In this document: positions 32,120 to 40,339 of the stretch, in pieces
Position numbering within the stretch: the stretch's first letter is position 1
Layout of the letters: every line of letters starts with the position of its first letter
Source: Planctomycetota bacterium
Lineage (GTDB): Bacteria > Planctomycetota > PUPC01 > JACPCR01
Direction of reading: 5' to 3'
Length of the DNA: 59,012 bases
Assembly: GCA_027625095.1 (NCBI GenBank)
Contig: JAQBXN010000039.1
Span: 1-59,012, forward strand
The notes under the pieces: generated by a model
The model's database searches: none
What the model was told of the DNA's origin: nothing
What the model saw: only the letters and a program-made list of their open reading frames with translations
Position numbers and translations under genes: made by a program

Positions 32120-34774
32120 ATGAGATACCCCATGAACTTTAATCCAATACCTCTCTTTATTTGCCTGCTTCAGACAATCTGCTGGCCTGATGTTCCGCCT
32201 CCTTTGGAGACCCCTGTCGAGGTGATCGTTTCCGGCAGGACTTCCACCCTCAAGAGCATCACGATTGTAAATGTCGGACAGGAAGTTCCGCGGACCTATG
32301 CCGGGAAAAAGATGAACAACACGCCGGGCTTCACCTGGTATGTCAGTCGTCATTTTGCATTGAAGTCGCAGATGGATGAGGGGTTTTCCCGTAGCATGCT
32401 CGAGGTGTCTGAACTCGCCTATCCTCACTGGGTGCAACTGATCGGGAGAGAACCATCGGGGATCGATTACACACGAATGGCGATTGTTTACGCCAAGGAT
32501 CGCAAGGAAGTGGATACTGCGGTAGGGACTGATTTTGGCTCGTTCTGGGCAGGTGGCGGTGGCGGGGTGACGTTCCCACACAATAAGAGCGCTTATAATT
32601 ACCCAAGCGGCGGCCTCCGGTATCACAAACGCGACTTGGTCATACATGAAAACCTTCACATGCTTCAGTTCTGTGCGGTCGGTGGGAAGGCGCCACTCCG
32701 TTTCATGGAAGGTATCACTCACGGAGCGTCGAATCATGTCTACGATGACGAGAGGAAGCAGCTCACGGTTGCAGTGTTTGACAAGGCGACGGTGAACAAT
32801 CCAATCGATGAGCAACTTGCGGGGATGCGTGAGAAGTTTTTCACGATGAGTGAATTTCTTGAGGGGGCGCCCGGGCAACCGATCGTATTGTATTCCCATT
32901 TCTTCTGGACCCATCCGGAGCGGCTTCTTAAATGGCGACTCTGGCGGGACGGCCTCTTCGCACTGAAGCCCTGGGACGATCTGAAGGAAAACGACACGGC
33001 CCTGATGCTCGAGATTTTCGGCCCGTTGCAAGACCTGGAAGCTGATTGGAAACGTTGGATCGGGGAGCGGCACAATTCCTTTCACTTCGTGGAATGGGGC
33101 TGGGAACAGAGTGCCAACATGCTCTGGTCTTACGGCTGGCCCTGGGACAAAACTGCATACTCGCGAACCAACATCCGATATACGCCCGGGACGACGCTCG
33201 AGGCTGATCCGCTGCGTCTTGACTTTCCAGCGTATCCAATGACCGCGATTGTCGGGCCGATCAAACTCGGGGCTCCAGAGCCATCGGTCGGCTGCGCCAT
33301 TGATTTCAGCCAAACTCCCAATGCTGGAGTTGCAGGGCTGGGTTTCGGAGTCGATGACAAATCGTATTGCCCTGTGCTGATTGCCAAAGGGCAGGCGGTC
33401 ACCTTTGGAGGTTACAAATTTGGTTTGCCTGGAAAGTCTTTTCCTATTCCGGGTGAGGTACAGCAGGCGGCGAAGGCTGATGGGTACAGATTTGGGCTGA
33501 CAGTGCAGATCGGCAATCAGAAACTCAAGGCGACTGTCCGTGCAGGTAAACCGGAGAGCATGAAAGAAGTGACGGCGGAGGTGCCCATCGATGCCGAACA
33601 ACGGAAAAAGATCATGGAGAGCCAAATGGCAGTACTGTCAAAGGACGGCCGACATGGGGTGATGCCATTCTTCGGCCATGAATGGCAGACGGTCGATCTG
33701 ACAGAGCCGGCCCCACCCAACCGATGGCGGTTCGAGCGATTCGACCACTTGTATGGGCTGTACAAAGCTGCCTTTCGACTGGGCTCAAGAACACCAGAAT
33801 CGCTCTCCTCCCTGAGTGCTCGAATGCTGTCAGCAGTGGACAAGGATCCGGACGCGCAGACACGGGCGACGGCCGCCTACGATTCTGAGATCAGTAAAGT
33901 GGCGCTTGATATAAAGTTGCTCAAGGCAGGCCCTGAACTGAAACAGAATGCACTCTCTGACCTTAGCGGTCTTTGGCTCGATTTGGAATTAACCGAAGAC
34001 CACGTCCCGGAACATCTCAGAGTGACCGCCAGTATTGGCGGCTTACTGGACGATGGTCATTCCGGCCGCCTCCGTTTTTCTGTCCAGCCGTCTGATGCCA
34101 TCGTTGCCGTTCCGGAAGTGGAAGCGTTTGATTTGAAATCCTCCCACCAACTCAATTCCATTCGCACCTATCGCCTTGGAAGTGAATCGGGGGCGTTTAC
34201 GGTGACTGCTCACGTCGATTTGGCCTGGCGGGGCGAAACTATCACCCTTACCACGACAAGAGCCTGCCGGACATCCATCCCACGTTGGCATGTTATCGGC
34301 CCATTTAACAATCCGGGTGGGGGTGAAAAGGACATCAAGCATGCAATCGAAAATTCAGATCTAAATCTCAAGCAGACCTATCCGGGCCGTGGCGGAACTG
34401 TGTCGTGGCTGCCGTTCACCGGGGGAGTGGGGAGTGGCATCCAGGAGGAAACCTTTGTCGACTTCACAAAGATATACGGGGGTGACAATGTAGCAGCGTA
34501 CGCATCTACCCAGGTGCTCTGCCCAGAGGCAGTCGATGCCATACTCCTCATCGGGTCCGATGACGGAGTCGTCGCCTGGCTGAATGGCAAACGTGTGCAC
34601 ACCAATTTGGTGTCGCGCGGTTACCATTCCAAAGAGGACGTAGTGCGAATTCGACTTGATGCCGGCCAAAATTCTCTGCTTGTAAAAGTTGCCCAGGGCT
34701 TCGGTGGCTGGGCAATGGCGGCCCACATAGTTGGGATGGATGGACTTCCCATTCCGGGAATCAGATACGATTGA
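32120..34774 (+). CDS. Secreted gluzincin-like metallopeptidase with C-terminal jelly-roll
   Basis: 884 aa from the ATG at 32120; an upstream start at 31970 overlaps the CPBP gene. The signal peptide is FNPIPLFICLLQTICWP. The catalytic site is His176-Glu-Asn-Leu-His180 in LVIHENLHMLQFCAV, with a plausible third ligand Glu197 in RFMEGITHGASNHVY, as in gluzincins. The middle part is beta-rich. The last 150 residues form a jelly-roll like those of glycoside hydrolases: WHVIGPFNNPGGG, VDAILLIGSDDGVVAWLNGKRVH, IRLDAGQNSLLVKVAQGFGGWAM. It probably digests proteins or glycoproteins outside the cell. I know no close family for the whole protein. Confidence 0.75.
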   Translation: MRYPMNFNPIPLFICLLQTICWPDVPPPLETPVEVIVSGRTSTLKSITIVNVGQEVPRTYAGKKMNNTPGFTWYVSRHFALKSQMDEGFSRSMLEVSELAYPHWVQLIGREPSGIDYTRMAIVYAKDRKEVDTAVGTDFGSFWAGGGGGVTFPHNKSAYNYPSGGLRYHKRDLVIHENLHMLQFCAVGGKAPLRFMEGITHGASNHVYDDERKQLTVAVFDKATVNNPIDEQLAGMREKFFTMSEFLEGAPGQPIVLYSHFFWTHPERLLKWRLWRDGLFALKPWDDLKENDTALMLEIFGPLQDLEADWKRWIGERHNSFHFVEWGWEQSANMLWSYGWPWDKTAYSRTNIRYTPGTTLEADPLRLDFPAYPMTAIVGPIKLGAPEPSVGCAIDFSQTPNAGVAGLGFGVDDKSYCPVLIAKGQAVTFGGYKFGLPGKSFPIPGEVQQAAKADGYRFGLTVQIGNQKLKATVRAGKPESMKEVTAEVPIDAEQRKKIMESQMAVLSKDGRHGVMPFFGHEWQTVDLTEPAPPNRWRFERFDHLYGLYKAAFRLGSRTPESLSSLSARMLSAVDKDPDAQTRATAAYDSEISKVALDIKLLKAGPELKQNALSDLSGLWLDLELTEDHVPEHLRVTASIGGLLDDGHSGRLRFSVQPSDAIVAVPEVEAFDLKSSHQLNSIRTYRLGSESGAFTVTAHVDLAWRGETITLTTTRACRTSIPRWHVIGPFNNPGGGEKDIKHAIENSDLNLKQTYPGRGGTVSWLPFTGGVGSGIQEETFVDFTKIYGGDNVAAYASTQVLCPEAVDAILLIGSDDGVVAWLNGKRVHTNLVSRGYHSKEDVVRIRLDAGQNSLLVKVAQGFGGWAMAAHIVGMDGLPIPGIRYD

Positions 34775-34893
34775 AACCAGAATGGCGGGGCTTCAATATC
34801 ACTTTTGGGCATCCGGATTCTTCATGGTTCTGCGACTGGCCGGTCGTGTCCACCGCAGCGACGACTGACACGAAAAGGGGCGCGTTCTAGTCG

Positions 34894-35580
34894 TTACTCG
34901 CCGGCGCCCAGGCCGTTGAGATCGTCATCCCATTCCAGGGGTTCGGCCTTTTCACCAAGATCGATTGAACTGCGCAAGTCGTCAAGCTTCTTTTGGGCGT
35001 TGTTGAGGAGGTCGGTCATGGCCGCACCAGTGTTGCCTCCCGCAGCGGCACCAGATTCCGCATTGCTGTCACCATTCGCGGCACTTATGGCTTCATTTAA
35101 TTTCTTTATCTGTTCTTTTTTGCGTGTTTTTTCTTTGCCAATTTCGGTTTCCATATCTTTGGCAATTTCGCCTAACTCCTTACTCATCGTCCGTTTTTTT
35201 CCTTCCCTCCGAAGCACAATATCGTCTTCAGAACCGAAACCCTTATCCGGTCCAGCGCTGGCGATCGAATATTGCTCTGTCTTTTCAGGATGGTGATACT
35301 GGTATTCAGTACCAAATTGGTCATTTGTATTTTTTCGCCCCTTGTCTTCAAAGGCCTCTCCCATGAACGCGATGAATCCCTCCTGGTCGGCCGGAAAGGG
35401 GTCTGTGCGACCATCTCCGCTCATAAAACGTTCTCGCTGAAGTGCGTCATCAATTGCGGCCAGTTCGATGCCCGTGAGTGAGGCCTTTACGGTGTTTAGG
35501 ATATCGCTAACGATATCCATATAACTTGCTGCGAATCCGAGGAGCGCTACAGGAATGGCGAATTTTACAGCAGTGACCAT
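34894..35580 (-). CDS. GspG-like protein with non-canonical N-terminus
   Basis: 228 aa from the ATG at 35580. The segment DQFGTEYQYHHPEKTEQYSIASAGPDKGFGSEDDIV matches the C-terminal domain of type II secretion major pseudopilins, where a calcium site follows S-x-G-x-D. The expected N-terminus (G-F-T-L-I-E) is missing; instead there is an uncleaved-looking membrane helix, TAVKFAIPVALLGFAASYMDIV. After the pilin-like domain comes a Lys/Glu-rich coiled coil (KELGEIAKDMETEIGKEKTRKKEQIKKLNEA) and an acidic tail. It is a membrane protein of unknown role. It is convergent with the metallopeptidase gene and 72 bp from the ADP-ribosylglycohydrolase gene. Confidence 0.7.
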   Translation of the reverse strand: MVTAVKFAIPVALLGFAASYMDIVSDILNTVKASLTGIELAAIDDALQRERFMSGDGRTDPFPADQEGFIAFMGEAFEDKGRKNTNDQFGTEYQYHHPEKTEQYSIASAGPDKGFGSEDDIVLRREGKKRTMSKELGEIAKDMETEIGKEKTRKKEQIKKLNEAISAANGDSNAESGAAAGGNTGAAMTDLLNNAQKKLDDLRSSIDLGEKAEPLEWDDDLNGLGAGE

Positions 35581-35664
35581 AGCAGTTAGCAACTCCGTAA
35601 AAGAGGATGGGATATCATTGAGAAGGAATCCCTAGATTATGTACCGTGAATCGCATCGATCCAG

Positions 35665-36945
35665 TTAACGACGATCACGTGAACGTCCGTCCCGACGGTC
35701 CTCCCTGCGCCCGCCATCTCTACCAGAGCGGCGTTCTGATTCCTGGGGTTCTGGAAGGTATGGTTTACGCAGAGCATGGATACGATCTGTAAGCTGGCTC
35801 TCGAATTCAGACAGGCTCCGGGTCTCGCGCGCATTCACTGTTTTGTCCACCAGCATTTTGGCCCTGAGTTCAATGTGTTTGGCATTGCTTACACCGCGTA
35901 CGAGGCGGGCAGGAAGAGCGTTTGTGCCGTGAAGGGCGCCGGAAATGGCACCCACAATGGCCCCCAGGGTGTCTGCTGAGCCGCCCTGATTGATAGCGGC
36001 GATAACTGCTCGTTCGAAGGTGCCCACGTTCTTGAGGAAAACGTAAATCGAGGTAACCACCGATGAGAGGACATATCCGCCGGTCCCGCCGATTTCAGGC
36101 CGGTCGGAAGTGGATTCCGCATACTCGCCGATTCTTGAGATGCCTTCTTCAAGGTCGAGTTCCAGGTAGTCTGCTAATCTGGCCAGCGCAGTCGAGAAGC
36201 CGTTTTTGCCGGAAGCCAGGTTGGTGATGAATTCTGCACCTGTCTCAGCGGCCAGTTCTTCAGCCTGGCGGACATGCTCCAGTAACTGGGCGAGTAATTC
36301 CGAAGGGCAAGGCGCCGTCCGTCTTGGCAGAACAAGGGCCACGAGATGGGCAATACCCTGCGCGGCGGCCACGGCCATAACGTCTCGATGGGTGAGGACG
36401 CTTTGTTCGATCACATGGCTTTTCAGCGCGTCGAGGTCGTCAGCGTAATAAATGCCGAGTGGGGCTATACGCTTTGCCGCTCCATTGCTCGAGCTGGGCT
36501 GTCCGGCCATCCGCGTATCTGCGCCCTCTTCCAATGACAGGATACTGTCTCGAAAACTTCTGCCTGCTCCGCGGTAGATACCAAATCGGAAGTTGCGTCC
36601 GCGCGGATGCGAAAACTTGCACAGCAGCTCAGCGAAGGTCTCGCTGTTGTAGCCCCGTTCCATGATGAGGCTTTCGCACAAAATCAATGCCTGCTGGGTG
36701 TCATCCGTGTAAGCGCCTTTTGGTAGCCATCGTGAAATCCTGTACGTCTTTTCCCGCTCTTCCAGGGCCCCCGCGTTCTCCGCGAATTCTTCGAGATCAA
36801 AGGAATCTTCAAAGGTCTGGAGCGTGCCGAATCGCTCCCTTGACTCTTCTTTGCTGAGACCGCTCGCAGGGGCGCCGAGGGCGTTTCCGATGGCCATGCC
36901 AACAAGGGTTCCGACGGATTTGTCACTTAAATGATAATTTGCCAA
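35665..36945 (-). CDS. ADP-ribosylglycohydrolase family protein with Arg-rich tail
   Basis: 426 aa. Typical features: VGTLVGMAIGNALGAPASG at the N-terminus, GAYTDDTQQALILCESLI (metal site), GTGGYVLSSVVTSIYVFL, and INQGGSADTLGAIVGAISGALHGTNALP (second metal site). It removes ADP-ribose from proteins or degrades related compounds in DraG-like enzymes. The last 25 residues (ERRSGRDGGRREDRRDGRSRDRR) form a disordered Arg/Asp/Gly tail, unusual for the family. The start is TTG with GGAG at good spacing. It is transcribed divergently from the DciA-like gene, 51 bp away. Confidence 0.9.
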   Translation of the reverse strand: MANYHLSDKSVGTLVGMAIGNALGAPASGLSKEESRERFGTLQTFEDSFDLEEFAENAGALEEREKTYRISRWLPKGAYTDDTQQALILCESLIMERGYNSETFAELLCKFSHPRGRNFRFGIYRGAGRSFRDSILSLEEGADTRMAGQPSSSNGAAKRIAPLGIYYADDLDALKSHVIEQSVLTHRDVMAVAAAQGIAHLVALVLPRRTAPCPSELLAQLLEHVRQAEELAAETGAEFITNLASGKNGFSTALARLADYLELDLEEGISRIGEYAESTSDRPEIGGTGGYVLSSVVTSIYVFLKNVGTFERAVIAAINQGGSADTLGAIVGAISGALHGTNALPARLVRGVSNAKHIELRAKMLVDKTVNARETRSLSEFESQLTDRIHALRKPYLPEPQESERRSGRDGGRREDRRDGRSRDRR

Positions 36946-36996
36946 AGTCTTACTCCAAAGTGGATTAATTGAGCTTTACTAGCTACGATTTTTTCA

Positions 36997-37293
36997 ATGT
37001 TTTCGCAATTCAAAGACCTTATCGGTGATGTCTCGAAGCAACTCGGCCTCGATCAGCGGGCACGTGTCCAGGCGTACGCTGATTCCTATGCACAAATTGT
37101 GGAAGAGCGCGTTCTTAAACTGACGCGCCTTACCACAATCCGTGAAGGGGTGCTCGAGATTGAGGTTACTTTGGCCCCCATGCTGATGGAACTGAGCCAA
37201 TATCAGAAGCGGACCATCCTGAAGGGATTGAAGCAATTGCATCCCGAAATTCGAGATATCCATTTCCGGGCGGCAAGGAAAACGACTGGATGA
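36997..37293 (+). CDS. DUF721/DciA-like protein
   Basis: 98-aa small basic protein. The DUF721 pattern is seen: VSKQLGLDQRARVQAYADSYAQIVEERVLKLTRLTTIREGVLEIEVTLAPMLMELSQYQKRTILKGLKQ, where hydrophobic strands precede the ELSQYQKRTILKGL helix. DciA proteins load the replicative helicase DnaB in most bacteria. The short length means only the KH-like domain is present. The gene is a single unit between divergent and convergent neighbours, 35 bp from the M24 gene end. Confidence 0.8.
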   Translation: MFSQFKDLIGDVSKQLGLDQRARVQAYADSYAQIVEERVLKLTRLTTIREGVLEIEVTLAPMLMELSQYQKRTILKGLKQLHPEIRDIHFRAARKTTG

Positions 37294-37328
37294 AGAGGGC
37301 CTCTCTGTACTTGCGGCAGAAGGCCACT

Positions 37329-38702
37329 TCAAGAGCTGAGTGCTGGATATCGTTGCAGGAGGCCTTCTTCATGCATCACTTGCTCAACGTCATCGAGTTC
37401 CAACGGCGCGGCGTCCGTGAGATTCTCAATACCGTCTTCTGTAACCACGATGGTGTCTTCACATCGAATGTAGAGTTTTTCTTCGGGAATCCAGATCATG
37501 GGATCTATCGCTATTACCAAGCCTGGCCTGAGTGGTTCTTCCCGATATTTGCCAATGTCATGTACGGCCATACCGACTGGATGGGACAGGTGGCCGCGGA
37601 ATTCAAAACCCTTTTCTGCGCCAGCCCGGTAATGCGGCTTTGACCACTTCCACCCTTCAAAAACCGGTCGCATCGCGGCGACGGCTTCGTCCATAATCTG
37701 AGCCGCAGTCACGTGCGGACGAATGAGGTTCAGAAGAACTTTATGGTATTCGACAATGTAGCCGTAAAGTTCGCGCTGCTCAAAGGTGAACTTTCCATTT
37801 ACCGGCCACATACGCCCGATATCACTGGTGTAGTTGCCGCAATCGGGCGCATAGTCCATGAGAAGAAGGTCGCCATCGTTGAGAACGCAATCGTTACGGT
37901 AGTAATGCCCGTGCCAGGCGTTCGTGCCGCCGCCAATGATGCCGCGGTATCCAGCGCCACGGGCGCCGTTTATGAGGAAAATATAGTCGGCGACCGTGTT
38001 GAGCTGGTATTCCATCACCCCAGGTCTGGTGCTCCTCATGGCTTCCTTGACGGCCAGTCCCGTCAGCAGCCCGGCCTTGCGCATCATCTCAATCTCCCGG
38101 GGACTTTTTGTCATTCGCATCTCATCACTGAGCGGATTGAGATCTTTGATTTCTGCATTTGGACAGAGGGCGGAAATCCTTTCCAGGAATCGTTGTTCGG
38201 GCAGCGGATGGTCATACCAGGGATCTGCTTCAGCCAGTTTGCGAGCGTGACGGAGGGTGTCCCTGCATTGCATTTTGCCTTCCGACGCCAGGTGCAGCAT
38301 ATATATTTCGGAAGGTTGACCGAGGTCTTCAGAAAGTGTTTCCCGCTTCTTCACTTCATCGACGCCCGTCAGATTCTTGACCTTCTCAGGATCGTCAGAA
38401 TGAAGACAGGGGCCTTCGCTGCGAGTGCGGCCTTCATCGAATCCCGGCAGGTACAAGGTCGTCGTGCGTGTTCGGCCATCCATCAATATGTATGAGTGGG
38501 ACGTCTCCAAGCCACAGAAGTAGTAGAACTCATTCGACTGCCTAAAAGCGTCAAAACCCTCCGGCTCTGGCGTACCCTGCATGACGGCCACCGCGTTACT
38601 GCCGATAGTGTCGAACACGCGCCGCCTTCTGGATGCGAACTCTTCGGGAGTGAAATCAGTCTGATACAGGACGTGGTGCGGGGATAGATCTGCGACGCTC
38701 AT
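37329..38702 (-). CDS. M24 family Xaa-Pro aminopeptidase
   Basis: 457 aa. The N-terminal creatinase-like domain contains FAFRQSNEFYYFCGLETSHSYI-like sequence (about residues 50-75). The C-terminal pita-bread domain has metal ligands in LLMDYAPDCGNYTSDIGRMWPV (two Asp), GHLSHPVGMAVHDIG (His), and AIDPMIWIPEEKLYIRCEDTIVVTEDG (two Glu). It removes an N-terminal residue next to proline and needs Mn or a similar metal. It is cytosolic, with no signal. It lies 63 bp after DUF4058 in the same direction. Confidence 0.93.
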   Translation of the reverse strand: MSVADLSPHHVLYQTDFTPEEFASRRRRVFDTIGSNAVAVMQGTPEPEGFDAFRQSNEFYYFCGLETSHSYILMDGRTRTTTLYLPGFDEGRTRSEGPCLHSDDPEKVKNLTGVDEVKKRETLSEDLGQPSEIYMLHLASEGKMQCRDTLRHARKLAEADPWYDHPLPEQRFLERISALCPNAEIKDLNPLSDEMRMTKSPREIEMMRKAGLLTGLAVKEAMRSTRPGVMEYQLNTVADYIFLINGARGAGYRGIIGGGTNAWHGHYYRNDCVLNDGDLLLMDYAPDCGNYTSDIGRMWPVNGKFTFEQRELYGYIVEYHKVLLNLIRPHVTAAQIMDEAVAAMRPVFEGWKWSKPHYRAGAEKGFEFRGHLSHPVGMAVHDIGKYREEPLRPGLVIAIDPMIWIPEEKLYIRCEDTIVVTEDGIENLTDAAPLELDDVEQVMHEEGLLQRYPALSS

Positions 38703-38765
38703 GCTGTCTCCAAAGGTGTGACAAACTGGTTGGAAGGGTGAAGTTTGCCTTGAGCCGCCGCAAGC

Positions 38766-39500
38766 TCAACTCAACCGGCTGCGTTCGCATGCCTCTGAAT
38801 ACGTCGACTCCAGGTCGAGTGGGACGCACATCCCTTTATCAAGCCACAAGGGCTGAACGGGCAACTTGTTTTCAACGGCCAGCGTGCCTGGCCAGACCTG
38901 AATGAACTCACTCTCCTTCCGCCGAACAGGCCGATATGCCGTCGTATAAGTAGCACTGGAATCGATGAGATACTGCTCACCGAGTTCCATCATCGACACG
39001 AGTTCGTTGTGCAGGTTGGCCACACGGTTGGTGACGATATCGACGATTACCAGACCAATCCCCTGTTGGAGGTAACTCGCACATTTCGCAGCAAAGGCCC
39101 GCCGAGCTTCCGGGCGGTCTTTATTCGCAGGACTTACCAATTCAATGGCAGCAATTAAGGTTGGTCCCGAAGTCGTACTCATAACCAGAATTTCAATACT
39201 GTCCGGAAACACCGCAGGCATGGAAAAGGTCGCCGTGACAGGTGGCGCCCATGCAGGTGCAGCCATCACTGCTGTTCCGCCCTCTGAAGCCGAAGACTCG
39301 TCCGAGCGCTCGGTCTCTTCGAAAGTAGCTACGTCGACCTCTACGCGACTTCCCACGTGAACCTGTGCTTCGGCAAAATATTCAGCAGGCAGCAGATCAC
39401 CATTCAACGCGTCCGAGATGGAAGAAGCCCATCGAGCATGGAAGGACTCCCAGTGGCGACGTTCGCTGAGCGGTGGATGGAAATGGTCAAGAAGGGGCAT
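38766..39500 (-). CDS. DUF4058 family protein
   Basis: 244 aa. It opens PLLDHFHPPLSERRHWESFHARWASSISDALNGDLLPAEYFAEAQVHVG, and has IEILVMSTTSGPTLIAAIELVSPANKDRPEARRAFAAKCASYLQQGIGLVIVDIV, whose E-L-V-S-P-x-N-K resembles a nuclease-like core. The family is common in Planctomycetes and cyanobacteria and has no known function to my knowledge. It is cytosolic. It is followed by the M24 peptidase gene. Confidence 0.85.
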   Translation of the reverse strand: MPLLDHFHPPLSERRHWESFHARWASSISDALNGDLLPAEYFAEAQVHVGSRVEVDVATFEETERSDESSASEGGTAVMAAPAWAPPVTATFSMPAVFPDSIEILVMSTTSGPTLIAAIELVSPANKDRPEARRAFAAKCASYLQQGIGLVIVDIVTNRVANLHNELVSMMELGEQYLIDSSATYTTAYRPVRRKESEFIQVWPGTLAVENKLPVQPLWLDKGMCVPLDLESTYSEACERSRLS

Positions 39501-39720
39501 GCTTCATCCTCAAAGGTGAGGGTTCATGATACAGGCTTCCCCGCAGAATACCCTATTCAACACCAGTCAGGGATCATTCCTGTCTCGAGCCTGTTGCAGA
39601 TTCTGCATCCGATTCGGGATTCAGGATTCACCATCAACCATCTCCTCCTTGCCACCCAGAAGGCCACTGTTAGAATCCCCCGCCTTCAAGTTCGACCCAA
39701 TATTTGATCAGTTCAGCACT

Positions 39721-40170
39721 TTGGAACACGCAGACAAAACAGAACCGGATCCCATTATTGCAGGAGCATTCGCCTGGCTGATTCCGGGTGCGGGCCATGC
39801 ATATCTGGGGATGGTCAAGCGCGGCGGTGTTTACTTTCTATGCATGGTGCTGTTGTATGGGTTTGGGGTGATCCTGGGCGCTTGGGAGCCCGTGCCCGAT
39901 CGCAGTTGGGTCTATCCTGAGCAGGGCGATCCACCTCCGGTCAGTATTGTTTCCCCGCGCAATCATCCTGTTATTTTCGGAATTCAGGCCCTCGCCGGGT
40001 TGCCTACGTTGGCGGTGGCCGCGGTGAATAAGACTCATAAGGTCGACAGCCCGACCATCGTTTCGGACCTCGGTCAGGTCATCACCATGATTGTCGGGGC
40101 TCTGAATTTACTGCTCATCGTTGACGCTTTCTGTCTGGCACATACATATGACGAACGAGCGACTGCTTAA
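39721..40170 (+). CDS. Small multi-pass membrane protein (TM2/DUF6677-like)
   Basis: 149 aa from TTG at 39721; the frame is open further upstream but that part has no protein-like pattern. It begins EHADKTEPDPIIAGAFAWLIPGAGHAYLGMVKRGGVYFLCMVLLYG, where P-G-x-G-x-x-Y-L-G is typical of short membrane proteins of the TM2 or DUF6677 type. Three or four hydrophobic helices follow. The function is unknown. It overlaps the next small gene by 23 bp and heads a three-gene unit with the phosphodiesterase. Confidence 0.65.
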   Translation: MEHADKTEPDPIIAGAFAWLIPGAGHAYLGMVKRGGVYFLCMVLLYGFGVILGAWEPVPDRSWVYPEQGDPPPVSIVSPRNHPVIFGIQALAGLPTLAVAAVNKTHKVDSPTIVSDLGQVITMIVGALNLLLIVDAFCLAHTYDERATA

Positions 40171-40339
40171 ATATGTCGTCTTCTTTCTGGTCTGCATGAT
40201 TGTTTCGATAGTCTATTCGGGCACGAAACGAACCAGCGTCAAAAATGTCTTGAAAGAATCTGTAATCATGATGGGTTACATCTGTGGTGGCATGGGCGGG
40301 ATCGGCGTCATTGTCTACATTATTTGCGAGCTCAAATGA
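40148..40339 (+). CDS. Small two-helix membrane protein
   Basis: 63 aa. Two hydrophobic segments, LLKYVVFFLVCMIVSIVYSG and MMGYICGGMGGIGVIVYIICELK, flank a short basic loop (TKRTSVKNVLKES). It is tightly coupled at both ends: it overlaps the previous gene and its stop overlaps the ATG of the phosphodiesterase (ATGA). I recognise no family; a role helping the neighbouring membrane or exported proteins is possible. Confidence 0.6.
   Translation: MTNERLLKYVVFFLVCMIVSIVYSGTKRTSVKNVLKESVIMMGYICGGMGGIGVIVYIICELK

Noticed and set aside
32039..33625. 528-codon minus-strand open frame
   Set aside because: Antisense to the metallopeptidase, which has a signal peptide and active-site motifs; the shadow frame has neither.
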